A stretch of 6,160 nucleotides of DNA from an archaeon. Its GTDB lineage: Archaea; Nanobdellota; Nanobdellia; Woesearchaeales; GW2011-AR9. The stretch spans positions 1 to 6,160 of the forward strand of contig JAGVMW010000124.1 in assembly GCA_020053615.1 (NCBI GenBank). The letters run 5' to 3'. The notes beneath the pieces are model-generated. The model did no database searches and had not been told where the DNA came from. It saw only the letters and a program-made list of their open reading frames with translations. Positions 1 through 5,493 of this stretch are shown piece after piece; the first letter of the stretch is position 1; every line of letters begins with the position of its first letter. A program made the position numbers and the translations under genes.

Positions 1-22
1 GAAAAAAGAAAGCCATTGGCAT
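1..22 (-). CDS. Start of an unidentified minus-strand gene, cut by the window edge
   Basis: Read on the minus strand, an ATG at 22-20 opens a frame encoding MPMAFFF before the window ends. A second in-frame ATG lies at 16-14. The support is a run of TATA-like sequence just upstream on the same strand: TTTATAAA at 36-43 and a TTTTTAAATG-type stretch at about 44-53. The second stretch sits about 27 bases before the first ATG, and the first about 24 bases before the second ATG, so either could be a leaderless start. Only about seven codons are visible, so no function can be given. The reading depends wholly on promoter spacing and the start codons. Confidence 0.35.
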
Positions 23-32
23 GGTGGGGTTT

Positions 33-53
33 TTATTTATAAACATTTAAAAA
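33..53 (-). promoter_or_regulatory. TATA-like promoter of the edge gene
   Basis: On the minus strand this stretch reads as two AT-rich boxes, TTTTTAAATG and TTTATAAATA, just upstream of the ATG codons at 22 and 16. TTTATAAA matches the archaeal TATA consensus. The spacing allows a leaderless transcript from either ATG. Which box is used cannot be decided from sequence. Confidence 0.45.
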
Positions 54-87
54 CGCTTTTTTATTTTTTGATGTTACGTGATATCGG

Positions 88-125
88 TACTATACATTTT
101 ATAATTCTAGTTAGAATACTATACA
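88..125. repeat. Small palindrome flanked by a 9-base direct repeat
   Basis: TACTATACA occurs at 88-96 and again at 117-125. Between and overlapping them is a perfect palindrome, ATTCTA-GT-TAGAAT, at 104-117. The element lies in the roughly 115 bases between the end of the PH-domain gene and the start of the edge gene, both on the minus strand. It could be an operator, a 3' UTR hairpin or chance in AT-rich sequence. Confidence 0.3.
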
Positions 126-137
126 ACACCAACTCTC

Positions 138-602
138 TCACTGCCTTCCTTTCGCATACGCAACCAACTGTTGAATATACCCCTCAATCGGAACTGCTAC
201 CGGAATATTCCTCAACACGATTCCGTCCCCTAAATCCACCGAATACGTCTTAAATAACTTGTCCCAAAAGTTCTGTTTCCGATCTACCTTTTCAATAGCA
301 TGATAAAAATGTTCTTTCTTTTCTACAATTAATCTATCCTGATAGAAAGTATGTGGCAAACTGGCTTGATGATAATCTAAAAAAATTCCCATTCCCACAA
401 TTATGGTTAGAACCACTAAGGCAATAATCTTCACTAAAGTATCTTCTCCAGCAGCGAGATTAAGTAAAGTAATGTTTAACAGTATTCCTGAATAAAAAAT
501 TACGCCTAAAACTATCAGTAACAGCGTCTTGGGAATAAGCGTCCTCTTTTTATTCTGTGGTAGCACATAAACCGGCTGACCTAAGTTTGTTGATGGATTC
601 AT
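138..602 (-). CDS. Two-span membrane protein with a PH-like domain (YdbS/bPH2 type)
   Basis: The protein has 154 residues. After a polar N-terminus ending in a basic patch (QNKKR, 17-20), two hydrophobic stretches at about 24-47 and 56-75 look like a membrane hairpin. A soluble domain at about 84-150 follows, with the order typical of bacterial PH-like (bPH2) domains: a strand 'TFYQDRLIVEKKEHFY', a helix-breaking 'AIEKVDRKQNFWDKLFKTYSVDLGDG', then 'VLRNIP' and a closing helix 'IEGYIQQLVAYAKG'. Such proteins anchor a PH-fold domain at the cytoplasmic membrane, and their ligands are generally unknown. The start at 602 keeps the whole domain. No clear TATA box lies 26 bases upstream, where a structured segment ends, so it may be co-transcribed with that RNA or the tRNA. 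Fold assignment is by pattern only. Confidence 0.75.
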   Translation of the reverse strand: MNPSTNLGQPVYVLPQNKKRTLIPKTLLLIVLGVIFYSGILLNITLLNLAAGEDTLVKIIALVVLTIIVGMGIFLDYHQASLPHTFYQDRLIVEKKEHFYHAIEKVDRKQNFWDKLFKTYSVDLGDGIVLRNIPVAVPIEGYIQQLVAYAKGRQ

Positions 603-618
603 GGTAAGTATACTTTTA

Positions 619-781
619 TTTGTTTAGCATTAAACTCGACCCCGGTCTCCTAATGTGAGTGCGCTCACACTTCGAAATCCTCGCTTATGTAATCGTTGGG
701 GTGACATCCCTGTAGGGGGCAACCCCCTGTCACCATCGCGAGTTTAATCAAAGGGATTTCAACCTGATGATGCTAAACAAA
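619..781. ncRNA. Candidate structured RNA with long closing helix and pseudoknot
   Basis: This GC-rich island in AT-rich sequence contains many complementary segments. A 12-base closing helix pairs 619-630 (TTTGTTTAGCAT) with 770-781. A 10-base helix pairs 629-638 (ATTAAACTCG) with 739-748, sharing two bases with the first. A hairpin at 654-669 has stem TGTGAG/CTCACA. A compound hairpin at 700-734 has GGTGAC/GTCACC outside and AGGGGG/CCCCCT around a CAA or GCAA loop. GAAATCC at 674-680 matches GGATTTC at 754-760, and this pairing crosses the 629-638/739-748 helix, giving a pseudoknot. No reading frame of note crosses it. The strand is unresolved: read minus, it lies between tRNA-Val and the PH-domain gene and could be its leader; read plus, the helix order resembles RNase P RNA, though the conserved RNase P sequences are not evident. 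No family is claimed. Confidence 0.6.
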
Positions 782-794
782 CATATATTGTCTA

Positions 795-867
795 TGGACC
801 TGCCCGGATTCGAACCGGGGGTTTACTCGACGTCAACGAGTCGTCATAACCGCTAGACCACAGGTCC
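795..867 (-). tRNA. tRNA-Val (anticodon GAC)
   Basis: On the minus strand the sequence folds into a complete cloverleaf. The acceptor stem is GGACCTG/CAGGTCC, followed by TG. The D arm is GTCT-AGCGGTTA-TGAC, the anticodon stem ACTCG/CGAGT encloses the loop TTGACGT, the variable region is AAACC, and the T arm is CCCGG-TTCGAAT-CCGGG. The discriminator base is A and CCA is not encoded. With U33 fixed, the anticodon is GAC, which reads valine codons GUC and GUU. The 'GTGGTCTAGCGGTTATGACG' stretch is typical of archaeal tRNA-Val. There is no intron. It is transcribed divergently from the transporter gene. Confidence 0.95.
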
Positions 868-898
868 TTTAGTTAGGGGAGCTGTTTTAAAGTAAACT

Positions 899-909
899 GC
901 TTTTATAGA
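899..909 (-). promoter_or_regulatory. TATA box of tRNA-Val
   Basis: The minus strand reads TCTATAAAAGC. The box is centred about 37 bases before the first base of the tRNA, which would place the start of transcription about 11 bases upstream of the mature 5' end and leave a short leader for RNase P to remove. This is a normal layout for archaeal tRNA genes. Confidence 0.65.
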
Positions 910-940
910 CACTAACCTTAACTTTCACCCCAATACAAAC

Positions 941-967
941 AATAAAGCTTATATTCCTTTATAAATT
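941..967 (+). promoter_or_regulatory. TATA-like promoter of the transporter operon
   Basis: Two candidate boxes precede the ATG at 978. CTTATATTCC at about 949-957 is centred about 26 bases upstream, which would give a leaderless mRNA. TTTATAAA at 958-965 is the better consensus match but is only about 16 bases from the ATG and would start transcription inside the gene. No alternative start codon lies in the first part of the frame, so the first box is the more likely functional one. Confidence 0.5.
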
Positions 968-977
968 TTCTTCCCTA

Positions 978-2102
978 ATGCCTCACGAACATCACTTTTG
1001 GTGGCGGTTCTATCCGCACAAAGAATTAACCCAAGTATACCTCTCTTCCGCAGTTAGAGGATTCGCTAATTCTATCGTCGGATTATTTGTTCCCATATAC
1101 TTATACACTGTGTTGGGATACAGTTTAACTGCAACCCTTTCTTTATTCGTATTCTTTGCCTTAACTTTAGCCATCTCATCACCTTTTGTTGCCAAATTTG
1201 CTGCTAAATACGGCTGTAAACATTCTATTCTCGTCAGCACACCGTTATACATTTTATTCACCATGCTGTTGTACACACTTCCATATTTCAAAGTTCCTCT
1301 ATGGCTGCTGGGGATTATAGCGGGAGTATCTATCGCTTTTTATTGGATGGGAATGCATCTTGAATTCAGTAAAGTCAGCGACCATGCTCATCGAGGAGAA
1401 GAAGTAGGTAAACGAGAAGGGATTACTATTCTAGGCACTTTGGCTGGACCAATCGTCGGAGGAGTGATAATCCAACTCTTTGGATTCAAGCCAGCATTTA
1501 TACTCTCTTCTATTATCCTCTTCATCTCCGCATTATTTTTATTTCTCAGCAAAGATAAGCATGCTCATTACAATTTCCATTTTAAAGAATTGTGGGATAA
1601 ACGCCATTGGAAATATTCTTTATTCTTCATAGCTCGAGGAACACGAGTGATGGCTGCCGGTGTTATCTGGCCATTATTTGTATTCGCAGTATTAAATGAT
1701 TATTTCAGGTTAGGCGCATTAGAATCAATTCTAGCTGCAGGAGGAGCTTTATTATTATGGCTGTCCGGTAGATTTAGCGACCACATTAGCAAAAGCAAGA
1801 TCTTACATTGGGTAACTCCGTTTGAGTCATTGTCCTGGTTTTTACGGGCACTGGTTGCCACTCCACTTCAAGCGTTAGGAATTACCATCTTTGGTTCGGT
1901 TACTTACGGAGCATATGAATCCCCTGCAGGAGCATTAGAATATGACCGCGCCGGAAAGAATGTCTTAGCTTATTTTGTAAGCCGGGAAGTATTTATTTGT
2001 GTCGGCAGATTACTGGTGTTAGGAATCGTATTATTAACAGATACTTTAACTCACGGATTAGTGCTTAATGGGTTTATGATGCTGACTGCGTTATTGTTCT
2101 AA
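978..2102 (+). CDS. Major facilitator superfamily (MFS) transporter
   Basis: This 374-residue polytopic membrane protein has about twelve hydrophobic segments in two groups. The first six lie roughly at 20-43, 49-70, 83-101, 106-126, 148-168 and 171-190. A charged cytoplasmic loop (KDKHAHYNFHFKELWDKRH, 192-210) follows, and the last six start at about 213. The loop between segments 2 and 3 (FVAKFAAKYGCKHSILVS, 70-87) occupies the place of the MFS loop 2-3 motif but is degenerate, lacking the usual DR/GRR core. The fold is that of proton-coupled or facilitated solute carriers; the substrate cannot be read. At 374 residues it is slightly short for the family, and the last helix ends abruptly at ALLF. 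The His-rich N-terminus (MPHEHHFWW) is unusual. The methyltransferase starts 7 bases after its stop, so the two are probably one operon. Confidence 0.85.
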   Translation: MPHEHHFWWRFYPHKELTQVYLSSAVRGFANSIVGLFVPIYLYTVLGYSLTATLSLFVFFALTLAISSPFVAKFAAKYGCKHSILVSTPLYILFTMLLYTLPYFKVPLWLLGIIAGVSIAFYWMGMHLEFSKVSDHAHRGEEVGKREGITILGTLAGPIVGGVIIQLFGFKPAFILSSIILFISALFLFLSKDKHAHYNFHFKELWDKRHWKYSLFFIARGTRVMAAGVIWPLFVFAVLNDYFRLGALESILAAGGALLLWLSGRFSDHISKSKILHWVTPFESLSWFLRALVATPLQALGITIFGSVTYGAYESPAGALEYDRAGKNVLAYFVSREVFICVGRLLVLGIVLLTDTLTHGLVLNGFMMLTALLF

Positions 2103-2109
2103 ACTAAAA

Positions 2110-2748
2110 ATGAAACTTAACCCCGAAAACGAATTCTTAAAAAATCTTATCAAATTACAATATGGACTAAAAGTTCAACCTACGCTAAAAAAAATATCTT
2201 CTAAAATATCTTGGGCGAAAGGCTGGCCTAAAAACAATCAATCTTTCTGGAATGCTGAAGCATTTATGTGGGAGCATAAAGTCGATAAAGAAATCCGTAA
2301 ACTCATCTCTGCACAGCTCCTGTTTCTGCACGGAAAGAAAAATCTAGACTTAGGCTGTGGAGGTTATTCATATATTCCTTCAGTTGGTTTCGACTTTTCC
2401 CAAAAGATGCTTGACTTTAATGATAACTGCATCAAAAAGGTAGAAGGCGATTTAGAACAAAAACTTCCTTTCCAAAATGCTTCTTTTGATTCAGTAACAG
2501 CAATATTTGTGTTAAACTATGTGAAGAATTATCCTCAATTATTATCTGAAATCAACCGCATACTTAAACCTAAAGGATTCTTTGTAACAATATTATATTC
2601 TAAGAACATAAATTCGTGGCAAAGGCAAAAGGAAGTGAATAAGTTAAGTCAAAAAGAATGGAAAAAAGTCCTCAGCGATGCTGGATTTTCAGTCAAATTG
2701 AATGGAAAGCAAGGATTGTGGCTCTTTAAATGCATCAAATTAACCTAA
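2110..2748 (+). CDS. Class I SAM-dependent methyltransferase
   Basis: The protein has 212 residues with a Methyltransf_11-like Rossmann core. Motif I is NLDLGCGGY (78-86), the glycine-rich loop that binds the methionine part of S-adenosylmethionine. The next strand ends in GFDFSQKML (93-101), whose Asp would contact the ribose. EGDLEQKLPF (112-121) is the adenine-side motif. FDSVTAIFVLNYVKN (126-140) is the post-II strand and helix, and INRILKPKGFFVTILY (148-163) closes the core. The substrate is unknown. The N-terminal 70 residues (with SFWNAEAFMWEHKVDKEIR) probably form a substrate cap. The gene follows the transporter by 7 bases without its own promoter, so co-expression is likely; a shared pathway is only suggested by this. 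Confidence 0.88.
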   Translation: MKLNPENEFLKNLIKLQYGLKVQPTLKKISSKISWAKGWPKNNQSFWNAEAFMWEHKVDKEIRKLISAQLLFLHGKKNLDLGCGGYSYIPSVGFDFSQKMLDFNDNCIKKVEGDLEQKLPFQNASFDSVTAIFVLNYVKNYPQLLSEINRILKPKGFFVTILYSKNINSWQRQKEVNKLSQKEWKKVLSDAGFSVKLNGKQGLWLFKCIKLT

Positions 2749-2756
2749 ACCTACCC

Positions 2757-2775
2757 AAAAACTTATTAAATAAAG
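2757..2775 (+). promoter_or_regulatory. Possible TATA box before the 527-residue gene
   Basis: The 37-base gap after the methyltransferase holds ACTTATTAAATAAAG. Its centre is about 19-21 bases before the ATG at 2786, slightly close for a leaderless start there. It would suit initiation near 2793 and translation from the second ATG at 2804, which is preceded by the Shine-Dalgarno-like AGAGG. Confidence 0.4.
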
Positions 2776-2785
2776 TAAACTAACC

Positions 2786-4369
2786 ATGTCAAAAAGAGGA
2801 AAAATGACTAAATCTGAGTTATGGGAAAATAAAACACCGGGACGTTCTGAGCTATTAGTAAAATATGGCTTCATTAAAGGAGATAAAAAAGAAAAATATG
2901 AATACAATGAGAAAAGTAACTGTTACGAACCACTTGAAGGAGAAAAATTAGATACAAGTGATGCTGATGAAGAAGAATTAGAAGTAGCTAAAGAATTGTT
3001 TAAGAAGTTAGGATATCCTACTTCACTTAAGACCTATCACTTGATGTGGGAATTACATGATTTAAGTTTGGAAGAGCCTTATTTTTGGGTGTTAGATGTG
3101 CTAAAAGAAAGTTTCCCAGATATAATTAAATTAGAAGATGCTTTTGCGGCTTCAGAGAATTCGGCATTTTTTGGCATAACTCAGCAAAGATTGGGTGGAC
3201 AGCAGGATAAAGTCTCTCAATACTTAGCTACTGCGGGAAAAATGGTTAAAGAACTGTTTCAGATGGTGCGCGAGCTTAGAATTCTAGACGAGCGATTGAA
3301 TTATTACAACAAAGTTGCCGATCAGTTGGGCAAGCCGATGTCGCAGCGAGATAAAGGCTCAGATATAACCCTTAAAGGAATTTTTGTAGATTTGGTGCAA
3401 GGCGGTGGAAAGAGCGCTTCATCCATATTTGGTATGTCGCGTGAATTGGAATTTATTACTCTGCCTGATTTGTTTTTTGATGCGCCTCCGTTTAAAGATG
3501 AAACCGAGATAACTAATCATATTGAAGTGCTGAGAAAAGATTTCAACCAAAGTGTGCTGAGAGTATTACATCGCCATTTGGTTCAATATATATCCTGGAG
3601 ATCTTCTACCCATAAAGAACACACTAATAGAAGAGGATTTATGCTAAAATATTTGCTGCAGCACTTCGAAATAATAAAGATGTACTTAGCATGGACCAAA
3701 CCATACTTAAAGCATGTAGCTAGGCTTCATTTGAAAGACAAAGGCGTGGATTCAGCCGAGTTAGTGTCTGCTTTTGAAGGAAGTTTGTTGGATATAGAAT
3801 TTTTAGCACGGAAGAAGCATACCAAAGATGAATTTAAAGGAGCTAACAGCTGTATTTTAGCTACGTTTAATTATCGAACCAGAGCTGAACTTAAAGTAGT
3901 CCAAGAAGGATATCAGCGCGGACCAGTGCATATTGGTAAGATGGAAATGTTCCTGCGCGCTTATGCCTGGTCTGACAAGCAAGTAGAAATGTATCAAAAG
4001 TTAAAAGAAAAAGAAACCATGTTATTGATGGCGGAAGTTTCTGGTTCAGTATATTCAGCCATGGAAGCGTTAGGAGAAGAGTTGGATAAATATATCGCCG
4101 AAGCGCAGGGAAAGAAATCAGAAGAAGAGGAAAAGAAAAGTACTAAGTCTGACGAAGATAAATCTATCTGGGAAAAATTATTTGGAGATTTCTATACGCC
4201 TAAGAAAGTAAAAGATAAAGCAAACAAGAAGCCTAAGAAATCGGCCCAGGAGGAAGAAGAAAGAATAAAGAATGCACTTAAAAACAATGTCGTAATTAAA
4301 CCAGCTACCGTGCCCTGCTGGGGTGTGTACAATAACTTTAAGAAGTCACGCGGAATGATTGCGTGGTAA
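2786..4369 (+). CDS. Uncharacterised 527-residue helical protein with charged linker and aromatic C-terminal tail
   Basis: I do not recognise a named family. There is no signal peptide or membrane segment, so it is probably cytoplasmic. Visible parts are an acidic N-terminal stretch (about 52-70), a mostly helical body (about 70-440) with long amphipathic helices at about 143-175 and 283-313, a Gly-rich turn VDLVQGGGKSASS (201-213) followed by FITLPDLFFDAPPF (223-236), a Lys/Glu-rich linker (about 441-500), and a final block NVVIKPATVPCWGVYNN...GMIAW that looks folded or peptide-like. The GGGKS segment does not fit a Walker A loop. The start is uncertain: ATG 2786 is used here, but ATG 2804 (residue M7) has AGAGG six bases upstream and better spacing from the AT-rich box. 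It leads a run of three unknown genes on the same strand. The long open frame and normal composition make it a real gene. Confidence 0.9.
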   Translation: MSKRGKMTKSELWENKTPGRSELLVKYGFIKGDKKEKYEYNEKSNCYEPLEGEKLDTSDADEEELEVAKELFKKLGYPTSLKTYHLMWELHDLSLEEPYFWVLDVLKESFPDIIKLEDAFAASENSAFFGITQQRLGGQQDKVSQYLATAGKMVKELFQMVRELRILDERLNYYNKVADQLGKPMSQRDKGSDITLKGIFVDLVQGGGKSASSIFGMSRELEFITLPDLFFDAPPFKDETEITNHIEVLRKDFNQSVLRVLHRHLVQYISWRSSTHKEHTNRRGFMLKYLLQHFEIIKMYLAWTKPYLKHVARLHLKDKGVDSAELVSAFEGSLLDIEFLARKKHTKDEFKGANSCILATFNYRTRAELKVVQEGYQRGPVHIGKMEMFLRAYAWSDKQVEMYQKLKEKETMLLMAEVSGSVYSAMEALGEELDKYIAEAQGKKSEEEEKKSTKSDEDKSIWEKLFGDFYTPKKVKDKANKKPKKSAQEEEERIKNALKNNVVIKPATVPCWGVYNNFKKSRGMIAW

Positions 4370-4370
4370 G

Positions 4371-4380
4371 TTTTATAAAT
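4371..4380 (+). promoter_or_regulatory. TATA box of the 109-residue repeat gene
   Basis: TTTATAAAT begins two bases after the preceding stop codon and is centred about 27 bases before the ATG at 4403. This is the textbook archaeal distance for a leaderless transcript, so the small gene can be expressed independently of the large gene before it. Confidence 0.7.
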
Positions 4381-4402
4381 TAATCTTTGTTCTAACAAAA
4401 TC

Positions 4403-4732
4403 ATGACTCTTGAACACAAAATTAATTGGAGCGATGTAAAGCACAAATATGATTCTCCTCTTGCATTTTATGAACAGCATTACTCCGGTGTAACTCGGGG
4501 TGTTCTTCGATACCAAAATTTTGGGTTATATATGAAACTAAGAAGAGATGGAATATTAGCTCAAGTACCCACCATAAAGCCTGTGGAAAGCATTGAAGAT
4601 CCACTTAAAATTTATCATCGAGATTATACTGGAATGACGCGAAGCGAGCTTAAGAAAGCAAATCCTGCTCTCTACGTTAGGATGTGGAGGCATGATGTTT
4701 TGCAAGAAGTTCCTCTCAAATTAGGCGTGTAA
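4403..4732 (+). CDS. Small protein made of two copies of a 39-residue repeat
   Basis: The 109-residue soluble protein consists almost entirely of two ungapped repeats, residues 18-56 and 66-104, joined by a short linker (TIKPVESIE). By eye 15 of 39 positions are identical, including PL, two Tyr, G, TR, L, N, LY, R, L and the closing VP. The consensus is roughly (S/D)PL..Y...Y(S/T)G.TR..L...N..LY....R...L..VP. Each unit looks like two or three short helices with several Arg and Lys residues, which would suit a small helical DNA- or RNA-binding unit, but this is inference and no named domain is claimed. It has its own TATA box and sits between two other unknown genes, with gaps of 33 and 34 bases. 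The start at 4403 matches leaderless spacing and there is no Shine-Dalgarno motif. Confidence 0.85.
   Translation: MTLEHKINWSDVKHKYDSPLAFYEQHYSGVTRGVLRYQNFGLYMKLRRDGILAQVPTIKPVESIEDPLKIYHRDYTGMTRSELKKANPALYVRMWRHDVLQEVPLKLGV
4454..4570 (+). repeat. Protein-level repeat, copy 1
   Basis: This stretch encodes residues 18-56 of the small protein, from SPLAFY to ILAQVP. It aligns without gaps to the second copy at 4598-4714. The DNA of the two copies has clearly diverged, which indicates an old duplication and not a recent tandem copy. Confidence 0.8.
4598..4714 (+). repeat. Protein-level repeat, copy 2
   Basis: This stretch encodes residues 66-104, from DPLKIY to LQEVP. It shares the PL..Y...Y..G.TR..L signature and the terminal VP with copy 1. 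Confidence 0.8.
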
Positions 4733-4736
4733 AAGC

Positions 4737-4744
4737 TTTTATAG
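4737..4744 (+). promoter_or_regulatory. TATA box of the 234-residue gene
   Basis: TTTTATAG lies five bases after the stop codon of the repeat gene and is centred about 26 bases before the ATG at 4767, again fitting a leaderless transcript. Confidence 0.65.
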
Positions 4745-4766
4745 TCCAATACTATTTCTATAACTT

Positions 4767-5471
4767 ATGCCTGAACCAAACCTAAAAGAGCTTCCTCCGG
4801 AAGAGCGTCTTAAGAAGCTGAAAGAATTAGAGAAGCAAAAGAAGAAAGAAATAGAAGATGCTCAGAAGCTGATAAAAGACAGCGAAGTAGAAATTACCGA
4901 GAGGCACAAATTCAAAGAGAAAGTTCCGATTGGGGCGGTAGCAGCAGATGACTTAGAAATACTTTCTGATGCAGAGAAAGAAATTGTAGCGGCACATCGT
5001 GGAATTAAAAAGAAAGCTACCGCAGAAGAAGATACGCCTAAAAAAAGAATCTCAGCTATTGTAGAAGAAGAGGAAGAAGTAGCTGAAAAACGTTCACGTA
5101 AAGAAGCACAGAAGAAAGAAGAATCGCTGGAAACAATGGCTCGAGGAGCTCCTGAATTGCCTGAAGCGCTTAGAAATTCTGAATATGCTGCCCATCTTAG
5201 CCAGAAGCCCATGCAGAATTTGTATAATGAAATTACTAAGATAAACCATGCCGTTGAGGATAAAGGGTATATTAATCGGGAAGAAGAACGTAGAGTACAG
5301 TATCTTACTTCAGCAGTAGAAAGGAAGCTGGAAGATGTGCAGGCAGGCAGGTATTCGTTTACTGAAGACGTCGGCAGAGCAGCTAGCTTAACTCAGCAGA
5401 TAGGAGACAAGTTAAGAGGGATGTATCACAGCGAGCAGAAAGACGGAAAGAATGAATTGTATAAGTATTAA
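4767..5471 (+). CDS. Uncharacterised 234-residue charged protein with N-terminal coiled coil
   Basis: I cannot assign a family. The N-terminal part (about 10-48, PPEERLKKLKELEKQKKKEI onward) has the Leu/Lys/Glu pattern of a coiled coil or long single helix. A short less-charged segment KVPIGAVAADDLEILSDAE (52-70) follows. A low-complexity Lys/Glu stretch (about 80-120, with EEEEEVAEKR) is probably disordered. The C-terminal part (about 128-225, RGAPELPEALRNSEYAAHLS through QQIGDKLRGMY) looks like a bundle of several helices. There is no signal peptide, membrane segment or metal-binding cysteine; indeed no Cys at all. It could be a scaffold or adaptor in a complex, but that is inference. It has its own TATA box, is last in the plus-strand series and ends 22 bases from a convergent gene remnant. 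Confidence 0.88.
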   Translation: MPEPNLKELPPEERLKKLKELEKQKKKEIEDAQKLIKDSEVEITERHKFKEKVPIGAVAADDLEILSDAEKEIVAAHRGIKKKATAEEDTPKKRISAIVEEEEEVAEKRSRKEAQKKEESLETMARGAPELPEALRNSEYAAHLSQKPMQNLYNEITKINHAVEDKGYINREEERRVQYLTSAVERKLEDVQAGRYSFTEDVGRAASLTQQIGDKLRGMYHSEQKDGKNELYKY

Positions 5472-5493
5472 TTGTTTGGTTGTTGTGAGTTTA
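5472..5493 (+). terminator. T-rich convergent gap, possible terminator
   Basis: The 22 bases between the two convergent genes are T-rich on the plus strand (ATTGTTTGGTTGTTGTGAG and following), as archaeal transcription termination often requires. There is no hairpin. The assignment rests on position and base composition only. Confidence 0.3.

Noticed and set aside
68..253. Plus-strand reading frame of 61 residues
   Set aside because: It overlaps the 3' end of the PH-domain gene in antisense, has no recognisable features and no suitable promoter spacing.
619..781. Confident call of RNase P RNA
   Set aside because: The helix order fits, but the near-invariant CR-I (GAGGAAAGUC-like) and CR-V (ACAGAA...GGCUUA-like) sequences are not convincingly present and the length is about half that of usual archaeal forms. 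Kept only as a hypothesis.
619..781. 5S rRNA or SRP RNA
   Set aside because: The conserved 5S loop sequences and the SRP helix 8 GGAAG/AGCAG motif are absent, and SRP RNA is about twice this length.
619..781. MITE-like element with 12-base terminal inverted repeats
   Set aside because: There is no target-site duplication outside the repeats, and the interior is itself highly structured with a crossing pairing, which fits RNA structure better.
795..867. tRNA-Asp or tRNA-Glu based on the D-arm appearance
   Set aside because: With a seven-base anticodon loop TTGACGT and U at position 33, the anticodon is GAC (Val), not GTC or TTC/CTC.
1010..1291. Minus-strand reading frame of 93 residues
   Set aside because: It lies entirely inside the transporter gene in antisense and has no promoter or recognisable motif.
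3401..3415. Walker A (P-loop) motif GGGKS in the 527-residue protein
   Set aside because: The pattern G-x4-GK-S/T is not met because the position five residues before the GKS glycine is Leu, and no Walker B or other NTPase motifs follow.
4192..4446. Minus-strand reading frame with hydrophobic stretches
   Set aside because: It is antisense to the Lys/Glu-rich linker of the 527-residue gene; such codons read backwards as Leu, Phe and Ser and mimic membrane segments.
4862..5212. Minus-strand Ser/Phe-rich reading frame of 116 residues
   Set aside because: It is a mirror of the Glu/Lys-rich coding sequence of the 234-residue protein, with no independent support.
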